Assembly (NCBI RefSeq): GCF_020985305.1 | Contig: NZ_CP087588.1 | Span: 2,592,501 to 2,656,500 of the forward strand | Direction: 5' to 3' | Source of the DNA: Croceicoccus sp. Ery15 | GTDB taxonomy: Bacteria; Pseudomonadota; Alphaproteobacteria; Sphingomonadales; Sphingomonadaceae | Length of the DNA stretch: 64,000 bases | Part shown: one piece after another, positions 39,693 through 47,201 of the stretch | Numbering within the stretch: the first letter of the stretch is position 1 | Layout of the letters: each line of letters begins with the position of its first letter | Made by a program: the position numbers and the translations under genes | The notes under the pieces: generated by a model | Told to the model about the DNA's origin: nothing | Databases searched by the model: none | The model's input: the letters and a program-made list of their open reading frames with translations, nothing else

Positions 39693-39920
39693 ATGTCTGT
39701 CCGACCATCCCTGCGCGCTTCCATCGACGCGAAGTGCAAGGATTGTATCTTCGACCCTGACGCCATCGGCAACTGGCGCGAGCAGGTCGCAGATTGCGCC
39801 TCCTCCAACTGCCATCTCCACGAGGTTCGTCCTGTCCCTAGCCGGTGTGTGAGTGGCGGTCGCATCGACCCTACAGCGGTCGCTGAGGTGCGCGCAAAAC
39901 TGGAACGGGAAGCGGCTTAA
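39693..39920 (+). CDS. Small Cys-rich phage protein
   Basis: Protein of 75 residues starting at ATG 39693 after AAAGG. SLRASIDAKCKDCIFDP, NWREQVADC and CHLHEVRPV form a CxxC...C...C pattern that fits a small zinc-binding fold. I recognise the SLRASI-AKCK-C arrangement from podovirus-type phage genomes; no function is known to me. It is followed directly by a short terminator. Confidence 0.75.
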   Translation: MSVRPSLRASIDAKCKDCIFDPDAIGNWREQVADCASSNCHLHEVRPVPSRCVSGGRIDPTAVAEVRAKLEREAA

Positions 39921-39932
39921 AAGGCCGTTTTT
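39913..39932 (+). terminator. Short Rho-independent terminator
   Basis: CGGC-N7-GCCG followed by TTTTT, overlapping the stop of the Cys-rich gene. The stem is only 4 bp, so termination may be partial. Confidence 0.5.
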
Positions 39933-40035
39933 CTGGAGCGGGAGTGCGGGGGGTGCGGCTGGGCTAATGCTCCTGCCTAGTTGCATCCTCCCGCTTCTCC
40001 TGTCCTGAAAAAACAGCCCTTAGCCCCATTCTTTC

Positions 40036-40302
40036 ATGGCTAAAAAGGCATCCCCTCCCGTCCCCTCAGGACACAAGTGGTGTCATGGCTGCAAAGCCGC
40101 GTTGCCGCTGGAGAGTTTCGGGATGCGCATGTGCCGTGGAAAGCGGGTGCATCATTCCCGCTGCGTCTCCTGCCTCCGGTCTCAGAAGCGAGAGCAGAAG
40201 GTCAGAGCCGCCGATTGGCTCGCCTATCAAGACGCCAAGCCCCCATCACCCCAACGGCCTCCCACGTGGCTCCGACTGCCTGAGGAGATAGATCATGGCT
40301 GA
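40036..40302 (+). CDS. Zinc-finger phage protein (HNH-associated type N-terminus)
   Basis: Protein of 88 residues with KWCHGCKAALPLESF and SRCVSCLRSQKRE, a CxxC...CxxC zinc ribbon similar to the N-terminal part of some phage HNH nucleases, but without the HNH core. A DNA- or RNA-binding role is likely. ATG 40036 has no clear Shine-Dalgarno. The stop overlaps the start of the next small gene. Confidence 0.65.
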   Translation: MAKKASPPVPSGHKWCHGCKAALPLESFGMRMCRGKRVHHSRCVSCLRSQKREQKVRAADWLAYQDAKPPSPQRPPTWLRLPEEIDHG

Positions 40303-40447
40303 ATATCCATATGCCACCATCGCGGCTTCGATCAGTTGCCCGCAGTTGCGGCAGAGCTTTGTGAACGCTGCCCGCACGAGAACCCGTGTGCCGCCGTATG
40401 AGCTCCTGAGGATTGTCGAAAGGAACCGCTGGGCGTTCGACCGATAG
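40295..40447 (+). CDS. Small hypothetical phage-type protein
   Basis: A 50-residue frame beginning MAEYPYATIAASISCPQLR and ending RIVERNRWAFDR. It starts inside the end of the previous gene, with GAGGAG 7 bp before the ATG, a very good ribosome site. Family unknown; too short for most gene finders. Confidence 0.6.
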   Translation: MAEYPYATIAASISCPQLRQSFVNAARTRTRVPPYELLRIVERNRWAFDR

Positions 40448-40591
40448 CGGCTACGAAAATGCTCAAAAATCCGAAGCGGGTTATCGTAGGTCGCCAACAG
40501 CCCATTCCCCCCATAGGGGGCCGGTCAGGGAGAGGCTGGCAGGAGGAGGAGAGCTCACGGCTCCCACATCCTCCCGCCGTCCCCTAGGGCC

Positions 40592-40717
40592 TCAGCCCTC
40601 CGCAGTCTTTTGACGGGGGCAGGTCTCAGGCTCCACCTCTCCGATGAGCGCCGCCAGCCTAGCCCTTGCCCGCGCTGCCCGACCGAGCGTTGCACCTGTC
40701 GTGTTCTGCAATTCCAT
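40592..40717 (-). CDS. Possible small protein, minus strand
   Basis: A 41-residue frame starting MELQNTTGATLGRAARARAR. The evidence is an excellent Shine-Dalgarno (AGGAGG, 5 bp before the ATG). The sequence is Ala/Arg-rich and without known relatives, so it could be a small regulator or chance. Confidence 0.35.
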   Translation of the reverse strand: MELQNTTGATLGRAARARARLAALIGEVEPETCPRQKTAEG

Positions 40718-40898
40718 CTGTCCCTCCTGTCGTATGGAGGGGACGAGGTATCCCACGCAGACTCACGCGGCAATACGCTAAGCTCCTGAAAATACTTACA
40801 GAGGTGCGACAATCCCGCAGCGGGACAGTTCCGCCCAACTGCCCCAGCTCAAAAGGTGTAACTTCGGAGCCATGCCGAATGGCGGCTCAGGAGATGGA

Positions 40899-40956
40899 TC
40901 GAAAGATAGCTTGACAGACTTATAATCTAGCTCATATCTAGCGCCATATCTTTCGA
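40899..40956. promoter_or_regulatory. Inverted repeat around resolvase promoter (res-like site)
   Basis: TCGAAAGATA (40899-40908) and TATCTTTCGA (40947-40956) are perfect 10-bp inverted arms 38 bp apart. Between them lie TTGACA (40911), TATAAT (40921) and two CATATCT copies. Serine resolvases commonly bind recombination sites overlapping their own promoter, so this may be the resolvase target and autoregulatory site. Confidence 0.55.
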
Positions 40957-40972
40957 CCCAATGGAGTGAGCC

Positions 40973-41551
40973 ATGAGCCGGATTGCCTATTACCGCGTCA
41001 GCACCGGAGACCAGAGCATCGAAGCGCAACGCAAGGCGCTTGGCGGCTCGTTCGACCGTGAGTTTGCAGACGAAGGTGTAAGCGGCGGATCACTGGCAGC
41101 ATCGCGCCCCGCGTTCTCCCAACTGCTCTCCTATGTCCGCGAAGGCGACACCGTCTGCGTCTATGCCATCGACCGGCTTGGCCGCGATGCTCTCGACGTC
41201 CAGTCGACTGTGCGGGGGCTCATGGAGAAAGGGGTCACGGTGGATGTCCACGGTCTCGGCAGCATTGGCCGAGGCGTTGGCGAGCTCATTGTCGCCGTGC
41301 TCGCTCAGGTTGCAGACATGGAACGCCAGCGCATCCGTGAGCGGTGCGAGGCAGGACGGGAAGCGGCCAAGACGGCTCTCAAGGCCACCGGCAAGACCCA
41401 TAGGGGTAAGGCATCGCTTGGCCGGCCCAACGCAGCGGACCCGCAGGAGGTCATTAGGTGGCGGAAGGAGAACGGTGCGAGCATTGCCGATACCGCAGCA
41501 CACTTCGACCTCTCCACCGCAACCGTGAAGCGATACGGTCGAGCCGCATAA
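40973..41551 (+). CDS. Small serine recombinase (resolvase/invertase family)
   Basis: Protein of 192 residues. The catalytic serine is in YYRVSTGDQS, with VYAIDRLGRDALDV and the E-helix ADMERQRIRERCEAGREAA, and a C-terminal helix-turn-helix (IADTAAHFDLSTATVKRYG). It is complete, with GGAGTG before ATG 40973. A second, separate recombinase beside a large integrase suggests dimer resolution or inversion, or a captured transposon gene. Confidence 0.92.
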   Translation: MSRIAYYRVSTGDQSIEAQRKALGGSFDREFADEGVSGGSLAASRPAFSQLLSYVREGDTVCVYAIDRLGRDALDVQSTVRGLMEKGVTVDVHGLGSIGRGVGELIVAVLAQVADMERQRIRERCEAGREAAKTALKATGKTHRGKASLGRPNAADPQEVIRWRKENGASIADTAAHFDLSTATVKRYGRAA

Positions 41552-41556
41552 CGCTC

Positions 41557-41580
41557 GGGCCTTTGAGGCCCTGCATTTTT
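41557..41580 (+). terminator. Rho-independent terminator after resolvase
   Basis: GGGCC-TTTGA-GGCCC followed by TGCATTTTT, 5 bp downstream of the resolvase stop. Confidence 0.75.
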
Positions 41581-41659
41581 AGATCACCGCCGCCCCGTGC
41601 TCCCGCCGTTCTCTTTCGGGGGCTTGGGGCGGTCTCATATTTAACGAAAGGAAACCGCT

Positions 41660-42157
41660 ATGTGCGGAGCAATTCCCCTAGCGGTCGCCGCTGGGGTCGT
41701 GGGCATGGCCCAAACTGCCTATTCCATCTCGGCCCAAGCCCAACAGGCGAAGGCTCAGAACAAGGCCATTTCCAATCAGCTAGACGTCGTGAATGAGGAA
41801 GCGCGGCAGAAAGCCACCGCAGACATTTTCGACGCCTCCCGCGCTGCCCGCAGGGAACAGGGGCGGCTCCGTGCTGCCGCTGGGGAGGCTGGCATGGCCC
41901 TGAGCTCCGGCTCTGTAGAGGCCCTCCTGTTCGATAGCGCGATGCAAGCGGAGCTGGAGCATGACCGCTCCCTCGCCAATCTGGAGAGCCGGACCAAGGC
42001 CAACGCGGCTGACGCCACCTCCATGTATTCCAGTGTGAGGAATACGAACGGGCTGGCGGCTGGATTGCAGCTCGGAGCCTCCGCCCTGAGCGGGTGGTCA
42101 GGCATTGAAGCGGCCAAGATTGAACAGCGCCGTGCCGAACGCGCAGCGCAGGGATGA
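41660..42157 (+). CDS. Virion core protein, T7 gp14-like
   Basis: Protein of 165 residues that resembles the T7 gp14 internal virion (ejection) proteins: short MC-plus-hydrophobic N-terminus (MCGAIPLAVAAGVVGMAQ), an Ala/Gln-rich amphipathic helix, the conserved RLRAAAGEAGMALSSGSVE turn, a helix with ANLESRTKANA and a small-residue C-terminal segment. In T7 these proteins leave the capsid and form the DNA channel through the cell envelope. Start ATG 41660 has AAAGGAAA. No other virion gene is present in the element. Confidence 0.8.
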   Translation: MCGAIPLAVAAGVVGMAQTAYSISAQAQQAKAQNKAISNQLDVVNEEARQKATADIFDASRAARREQGRLRAAAGEAGMALSSGSVEALLFDSAMQAELEHDRSLANLESRTKANAADATSMYSSVRNTNGLAAGLQLGASALSGWSGIEAAKIEQRRAERAAQG

Positions 42158-42190
42158 TGTAGTGTCCTGTCGGGGTCCTGAGGGCTCCGG

Positions 42191-42264
42191 CGGGACCTGC
42201 GTTTTTCGCCTGCCCAGTTTCTTAGTTGATCCGATCAACTTAGAACGGGACCTGCGTTTTTCGT
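42191..42264. repeat. Direct repeats of CGGGACCTGCGTTTTTCG flanking a palindrome
   Basis: Two copies of CGGGACCTGCGTTTTTCG (42191-42208 and 42246-42263) flank the near-perfect palindrome AGTTGATC-C-GATCAACT (42224-42240). The block lies between the convergent ends of the gp14-like and AAA ATPase genes. T-runs suggest terminators; the palindrome suggests a binding site. Confidence 0.6.
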
Positions 42265-42268
42265 GAAG

Positions 42269-43564
42269 CTATTGAGGGGCGCGCTTGTCTTTGAATAGTT
42301 GCAGCGTTCGTGCCCCTGTGTCTTGAGGATGGTCCTGCGCCAATGCAACGCCATCACGCTCGGCCCTGAGGCGGATATAGCCGCGCAAGATTGGCTCTCT
42401 CAGCTCATACCACCCCTGCCGAGTTCCGATCAGGATTGCGCCGTGTGAGTCCTTCTTTAGCGAGTTCATTCGGGTGTTAAACCGCGTCCTATCCATAGCT
42501 GGATGGGGCCGCTGCTTCATGATGTCCTGATAGGAAAGAAAGATGTCAGTGCTCCGACGCTCAAACTCGTGGTGATCCGCGACGGCCCACAACACCTCCT
42601 GATAGTCGTCATTATATTTTCGCGTCGCTGTCTCGTAGAGCTCTTGCAGAAACGGCTCGATGTCCTGCACCGCCGCTTCGATGGCCCTGCGATAGAGCTC
42701 GGGAGTGACCTGAGATATATCCTCAGGATCATCGAAAATCTCCCAGAACAGCTTTTCGCAGATAAGGTGGATGTAGTGAGGGAAGCCGTCGCTAATCGCC
42801 CCAATGCGATATTGAGTGCTCATGTCGACTTCGATGCCGAGAGCCTCAGCAGCCGCGTTGATGATTGCCAAGCGGCCATCCCAGTTCAAGGGAGAGAGGG
42901 ACACGGAAGCGAGGTAACGATAGCAGGAGTGATGAGCGGCAAGGAGACTCTCAAGCGACTGGCCGATACCCGTGAAAAGCATTTTGATAGGCACCGATTG
43001 GTCGCCCATCTGCTTAATGAAGTCAGCAAAAAGCCCCCTGTCTGCATCATTGGGCAGCGCGTCGAACTCGTCGAAAATCACGACACGCTCTTGAAGATGC
43101 TTGTCGACACAATAGCGGATGACCGACACCACCTCATTCAGCGATGTAAGCTCGGGCACTTCGCGGGCCTGTAGCTGCCCCTCCAGAGTTGCCGAGAGAC
43201 CATAGCCTGCGAGCCCTATGGAACCGCCGGACACCCCGCCGTTAACTGGGGTTGCCCCTAGGAGCTGCGAAGCGAGGTTCCGCGCAAGGGAAAAGAACGT
43301 CTCACTATTGCAAGCTAGTTGGATTGGCCGGTCATCCTCCGCGCACAAGAAGTTCGCCACTGACAATGCCAAAGAACTCTTGCCGACGCCGCGGTCGCCA
43401 AAGATGAATACGTGCCGCCCCTTTGAATGGAAGGCCCTAGTGATTTGTGTGACCTGTTCCCGCCGCCCGCGAAGTAGTTGCAGCCGTTGAACGGGGCTGC
43501 TTGGGGTCAGGTAGCCCTGTAGCGTTTCTACGAACTCTAGTTCGTTCAGGTCTCTAATTGCCAT
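42269..43564 (-). CDS. Orc1/Cdc6-like AAA+ ATPase
   Basis: Protein of 431 residues. Walker A is GDRGVGKSS (about 56-64), Walker B VVIFDEFD (about 161-168), and a sensor-like LFTGIGQSLESL follows. The C-terminal 130 residues look like winged-helix domains, giving the general plan of Orc1/Cdc6-type AAA+ proteins. It is the only sizeable gene on this strand, lies next to attR and has visibly lower GC. Cargo with a host-defence or element-maintenance role is possible; no partner effector is adjacent. ATG 43564 lacks a clear ribosome site. Confidence 0.8.
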   Translation of the reverse strand: MAIRDLNELEFVETLQGYLTPSSPVQRLQLLRGRREQVTQITRAFHSKGRHVFIFGDRGVGKSSLALSVANFLCAEDDRPIQLACNSETFFSLARNLASQLLGATPVNGGVSGGSIGLAGYGLSATLEGQLQAREVPELTSLNEVVSVIRYCVDKHLQERVVIFDEFDALPNDADRGLFADFIKQMGDQSVPIKMLFTGIGQSLESLLAAHHSCYRYLASVSLSPLNWDGRLAIINAAAEALGIEVDMSTQYRIGAISDGFPHYIHLICEKLFWEIFDDPEDISQVTPELYRRAIEAAVQDIEPFLQELYETATRKYNDDYQEVLWAVADHHEFERRSTDIFLSYQDIMKQRPHPAMDRTRFNTRMNSLKKDSHGAILIGTRQGWYELREPILRGYIRLRAERDGVALAQDHPQDTGARTLQLFKDKRAPQ

Positions 43565-43639
43565 CCAGAGATATTAGCTGACGGTCGGGGGAAAGCGAGT
43601 CAGCCTCCCACCACATTCCCCACCTTCCACAGAATAAAC

Positions 43640-43663
43640 GGTCCTTTACGTTCCCATCGGGAG
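43640..43663 (+). other. attR: P half-site plus AG crossover
   Basis: GGTCCTT (43640-43646) opens the arm and CGGG closes it before AG (43662-43663). Read on the complement it repeats the arm at attL. The truncated comM 5' part runs into it and stops at 43646. Confidence 0.85.
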
Positions 43664-44299
43664 CAGATTATGCCCGCCCGCCGCCGCGATCTCCAGCGCG
43701 CGCTTGGCGGTTTCCTGCCCCTTCACCTGTTTCAGGTCGGGGCCAAGGGCGCGATCGGCCAGCTCGCCCCTGTCGGGCACAGGCAATTGCTGGACGCCCT
43801 TCAGATGGTTGAGCAGGCTGACAAGATCAGGGGCGGCGACCACGGCGGTCTCGCTTGCCCAGCGCGCTTCGGACCCTTGCGCGGCGGGGCAGATCAGCGC
43901 CTTGTCCTCCGCCGCGGCATGGATCGCGGCGGGCAACACGCCCGAGGATGCGACGATTCGCCCGTCCAGCGCCAGTTCACCCACCGCGACATAATCCGAC
44001 AATTGCTCGCCATCGGTCACGCCCATGGCGGCCAGCAGGGCCAGCGCGATGGGCAGGTCGAAATGCGATCCTTCCTTGGGCAGGTCGGCGGGCGACATGT
44101 TCACGGTGATGCGCTTGGGCGGCAGCGCCAGACCCATGGCGGCCAGCGCCGCGCGCACGCGTTCGCGGCTTTCGCCCACGGCCTTGTCGGGCAGGCCGAC
44201 GATCTGAAACGCGGGAAGCCCGGATGCCAGCTGGCATTGAACTTCCACACGGCGAACCTCGAGGCCCAGATAGGCCACCGTCTGCACCAGCGCGACCAT
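43646..44299 (-). pseudogene. comM: comM 5' part (cut at the Walker A loop)
   Basis: N-terminal 213 residues of ComM/YifB: the S5-like ChlI domain (MVALVQTVAYLGLEVRRVEV, LPAFQIVGLPDKAVGESRERV, MSPADLPKEGSHFDLPIAL) up to EIAAAGGHNLL. Four element-encoded residues (PMGT) then lead to a stop. Together with 34350-35220 it rebuilds a standard protein of about 502 residues. Without excision no functional ATPase can be made from this half. Confidence 0.93.
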
Positions 44300-44512
44300 G
44301 TTTGAGATATATCCTTGCGACCCTGTTGCCCTCGGCTATGAATCAGCATCGAGGGCACTGTCCAGCCCGCTTGCCGCTTGACTCACAGCTGTAACATCAG
44401 TAACCGCGCCCCCAGCAGAGGCTGCCTCTTGATCGGGCGGCCCTTTTTGTTGGCACTGCGCGGTTAAACTGCTGCGGTGTCGGAAACGCAGTCAGACTTT
44501 GGGAATTTCACC

Positions 44513-44647
44513 ATGAAGCGCACTTTTCAGCCGAGCAATCTCGTGCGTAAGCGTCGCCACGGTTTCCGCGCCCGCACCGCCACCGTTGGTGGCCGCAACG
44601 TGCTGCGCGCCCGTCGCGCCCGCGGCCGCAAGAAGCTGAGCGCCTGA
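44513..44647 (+). CDS. rpmH: 50S ribosomal protein L34
   Basis: Protein of 44 residues, [20 protein letters not shown]..., the fully conserved L34 of the large ribosomal subunit. It leads the usual rpmH-rnpA-yidD-yidC-engB block. ATG 44513. Confidence 0.98.
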   Translation: MKRTFQPSNLVRKRRHGFRARTATVGGRNVLRARRARGRKKLSA

Positions 44648-44754
44648 GGCTTTTCAGCCTCACGTTCACGCGATTCGCGAGATTATCAAAGCGCCGGCCG
44701 GGTTCGCCCGTGCCGGCGTTTTGCGTTTGCCCGTTGCAGTTCTAGCCTGACCTT

Positions 44755-45153
44755 ATGACCACCACTCCCGCCCCCGGCGTGATCCGCAAGCGCAGCGATT
44801 TCCTTGCCGCGAACAAGGGGTTGCGCGTGGCACGGCCGGGTTTCGTGCTGCTGGCGCGGCCCAACGGGCTGGAGCCGGATTCGATGCGGTTCGGAATCAC
44901 GGTCACCAAAAAGATCGGCAATGCCGTCGTGCGCAACCGGATGAAGCGGCGTTTCCGCGAATTGCTGCGCGCCGAATTGCCGCTGCACGGGCTGGCCGGT
45001 CACGACCATGTGCTGATCGGCCGCGACGGCGGGATAGAGCGCGATTTCACCCAGCTGCGCGAGGAATTGCGCGCCGCCCTTTCGCGTGCCCGCGAAGGCA
45101 AGGGCGACCCGCCACGCCGGAGGAACCCTGCACGCAAGGGCCCGAAGCGATGA
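44755..45153 (+). CDS. rnpA: Ribonuclease P protein component
   Basis: Protein of 132 residues that assists RNase P RNA in tRNA 5' processing. [32 protein letters not shown] (the RNR motif) and RRFRELLR are diagnostic. The C-terminal basic extension is common in alphaproteobacteria. The stop overlaps the yidD start (ATGA). Confidence 0.96.
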   Translation: MTTTPAPGVIRKRSDFLAANKGLRVARPGFVLLARPNGLEPDSMRFGITVTKKIGNAVVRNRMKRRFRELLRAELPLHGLAGHDHVLIGRDGGIERDFTQLREELRAALSRAREGKGDPPRRRNPARKGPKR

Positions 45154-45359
45154 AATATATCTTCATCGCCATTGCCCGCCTCTGGCAGCTGGGTCCCTCG
45201 CGCATTCTGCCGCCTTCATGCCGGTTTACGCCGTCCTGTTCGGAATATGCGATTCAGGCGCTTCGAAGGCATGGCACGATTAAGGGTGGATGGCTGGCGA
45301 CGAAGCGACTATTGCGCTGCCACCCTTGGGGCGGGTGTGGCCATGATCCGGTTCCGTAA
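45150..45359 (+). CDS. yidD: Membrane protein insertion efficiency factor YidD
   Basis: Protein of 69 residues with YQ-like [20 protein letters not shown], the conserved CSEYAIQAL and [17 protein letters not shown]. It is a membrane-associated helper of YidC-mediated insertion. Overlaps rnpA by 4 bp. Confidence 0.95.
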   Translation: MKYIFIAIARLWQLGPSRILPPSCRFTPSCSEYAIQALRRHGTIKGGWLATKRLLRCHPWGGCGHDPVP

Positions 45360-45440
45360 CCGGCAATAGTGGCAACTCAGTTTTTTGGACGTGCGACCGT
45401 TTTCGCGGCGCCTGAATTTTAGATCGACTGGATTGGGATT

Positions 45441-47201
45441 TTGGAAAACCAGCGCAATATCTTGGTCGCACTGGTCCTTGTGGCCGTGCTGCTGTTCGGC
45501 TGGGATTCGGCCATGCAGTATTTCTATCCGCAACCCGCGGTAGAAGCCCAGCAGGCCGCGGCCGCCGACGATGCGACATCTTCGGGCCGCAACCGCGAGG
45601 GCGGGCTGACCAATGCCGCCGATATCGAGGAAGAGGCCCGCGATCTTGAAACGCAGCTGGGCGACGCAGGTCGCGTTGCCATCGCCGCGCCGTCCATCGA
45701 AGGGTCGATCAACCCCGTCGGCGCGCGGATCGACGATCTGACGCTGAACCGCCATCGCCAGACGGTTGACAAGGCTTCGCCCCCCGTCCGCCTGTTTTCG
45801 CCCAATGGCACGCCCGCGCAATATTTCACCCAGTTCGGCTGGGTCGGCGAAGGCGTGGCCGTTCCCGCCGCCGATACGGTCTGGCAGACCGAGGGCGAGG
45901 CGCTGACCCCCGAAACGCCCGTCACCCTGCGCTGGGACAATGGCCAGGGGCAACGTTTCACCATCCGCCTCGAGGTCGATGACAATTACCTGATCACCGC
46001 AACCCAGACCGTCGCCAACACCGGCAGCGGCCCCGTGGTGGTGCAGCCCTATGGCTTTATCAACCGCACGAGCCGCACCGCCAGCAGCGATATCTGGAAC
46101 GTGCAGTCCGGCCCGCTGGCCGATGTGGACGGATCGGTCGATTTCGGAACCGATTACGACGATGTCGATGACGCCAAGGTGGTCAATCTGCAAGGCCGGT
46201 CGGAATGGCTGGGCTTTACCGATATCTACTGGCTTTCGGCGCTGATCCCCGACAATGGCGACGCCGCCGACGGTTCGTTCCGCGCGCTGGGCGACCAGCA
46301 TTACCGCGCCGATCTGATCTATGACGCCGTCACCGTGCAGCCCGGCAAACAGCTATCGCGCACCACGCGCCTGTTCGCCGGCGCCAAGGAAAGCGACGTT
46401 CTCGAAGCGTATGACGAGGCCGGGATCGACCGTTTCAGCCTGACGATCGACTGGGGATGGTTCCGCTGGTTCGAAAAGCCGATCCTGTGGCTGCTGAAAT
46501 CTCTGGCCAATGCGGTCGGCAATTTCGGCGTGGCGATCATTTTCCTGACCGTCATCGTGCGCGGGATCATGTTCCCCATCGCGCAAAAGCAATTCGCCAG
46601 CATGGCCGCAATGCGTGCGCTTCAGCCCAAGCTGAAGAGCCTGCAGGAACGGTACAAGGACGACAAGCAGACGCTTCAGCAGGAGATGATGAAGCTCTAC
46701 AAGGAAGAGAAGGTGAATCCGCTGGCAGGCTGCCTGCCGATGTTCCTGCAGATCCCCGTCTTTTTCGCGCTGTACAAGGTGCTGCTGATCGCGATCGACA
46801 TGCGCCACCAGCCCTTTATCCTGTGGATCAAGGATCTGTCCGCGCCCGACCCGCTGCATATTCTGAACCTGTTCGGCCTGCTCGATTTCAACCCGCCAGG
46901 CTTCCTTGCCATCGGCGTGCTGGCACTGCTGCTGGGCCTGACCATGTTCCTGCAGTTCCGCCTGAATCCCGCACAGATGGACCCGGCACAGCAGCAGATC
47001 TTCATGATCATGCCATGGGTGCTGATGTTCGTGATGGCGCCGTTCGCGGCGGGCCTGCTGCTGTACTGGATCACCTCGAACACGCTGACCATCGCGCAGC
47101 AGAAATATCTCTATTCGCGCCACCCGCAGCTTAAGGAAATCGCCGCGCGCGAAGCCGAAGAGAAAAAGCGCAAGGCGGAAGAAGCAAAGGCGAAAGCGTG
47201 A
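45441..47201 (+). CDS. yidC: Membrane protein insertase YidC
   Basis: Insertase of 586 residues. It has an N-terminal membrane anchor (NILVALVLVAVLLFGWDSAMQ), a large periplasmic beta-sandwich domain, then the conserved insertase core (FGVAIIFLTVIVRGIMFPIA, MMKLYKEEKVNPLAGCLPM) with the hydrophilic-groove helices. The start is TTG 45441, with no ATG upstream in frame and only a weak ribosome site. The C-terminus is a Lys/Glu-rich tail. Overlaps engB by 4 bp. Confidence 0.97.
   Translation: MENQRNILVALVLVAVLLFGWDSAMQYFYPQPAVEAQQAAAADDATSSGRNREGGLTNAADIEEEARDLETQLGDAGRVAIAAPSIEGSINPVGARIDDLTLNRHRQTVDKASPPVRLFSPNGTPAQYFTQFGWVGEGVAVPAADTVWQTEGEALTPETPVTLRWDNGQGQRFTIRLEVDDNYLITATQTVANTGSGPVVVQPYGFINRTSRTASSDIWNVQSGPLADVDGSVDFGTDYDDVDDAKVVNLQGRSEWLGFTDIYWLSALIPDNGDAADGSFRALGDQHYRADLIYDAVTVQPGKQLSRTTRLFAGAKESDVLEAYDEAGIDRFSLTIDWGWFRWFEKPILWLLKSLANAVGNFGVAIIFLTVIVRGIMFPIAQKQFASMAAMRALQPKLKSLQERYKDDKQTLQQEMMKLYKEEKVNPLAGCLPMFLQIPVFFALYKVLLIAIDMRHQPFILWIKDLSAPDPLHILNLFGLLDFNPPGFLAIGVLALLLGLTMFLQFRLNPAQMDPAQQQIFMIMPWVLMFVMAPFAAGLLLYWITSNTLTIAQQKYLYSRHPQLKEIAAREAEEKKRKAEEAKAKA

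Larger units (their letters stand above)
40448..40972. other. 525-bp interval with one small minus-strand gene and resolvase control region
   Basis: No long gene is convincing here. It contains a 41-residue minus-strand frame with a strong ribosome site (40592-40717) and, next to the resolvase, an inverted repeat with promoter-like sequences. Confidence 0.5.
35221..43661. mobile_element. 8.44 kb serine-integrase element integrated in comM
   Basis: Both ends are defined by comM: rejoining at the AG dinucleotide (35221-35222 and 43662-43663) recreates GGHNLLMVGPPGAGKS in frame. The element carries a large serine integrase, an AntA regulator, an IS-broken phage gene, small phage genes, a resolvase, a T7 gp14-like protein and a divergent AAA ATPase. 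No capsid, portal, terminase or tail genes are found, so it cannot be a complete phage. Best fits: a phage satellite or a reduced podoviral prophage. Confidence 0.9.

Noticed and set aside
35221..43661. The element as an intact prophage
   Set aside because: No capsid, portal, terminase, tail, polymerase or lysis gene is visible in 8.4 kb.
44337..44512. A structured RNA or tRNA upstream of rpmH
   Set aside because: Short complementary stretches (AGAGGC/GCCTCT) exist, but no cloverleaf or known RNA fold can be drawn; it is best read as a leader/promoter region.
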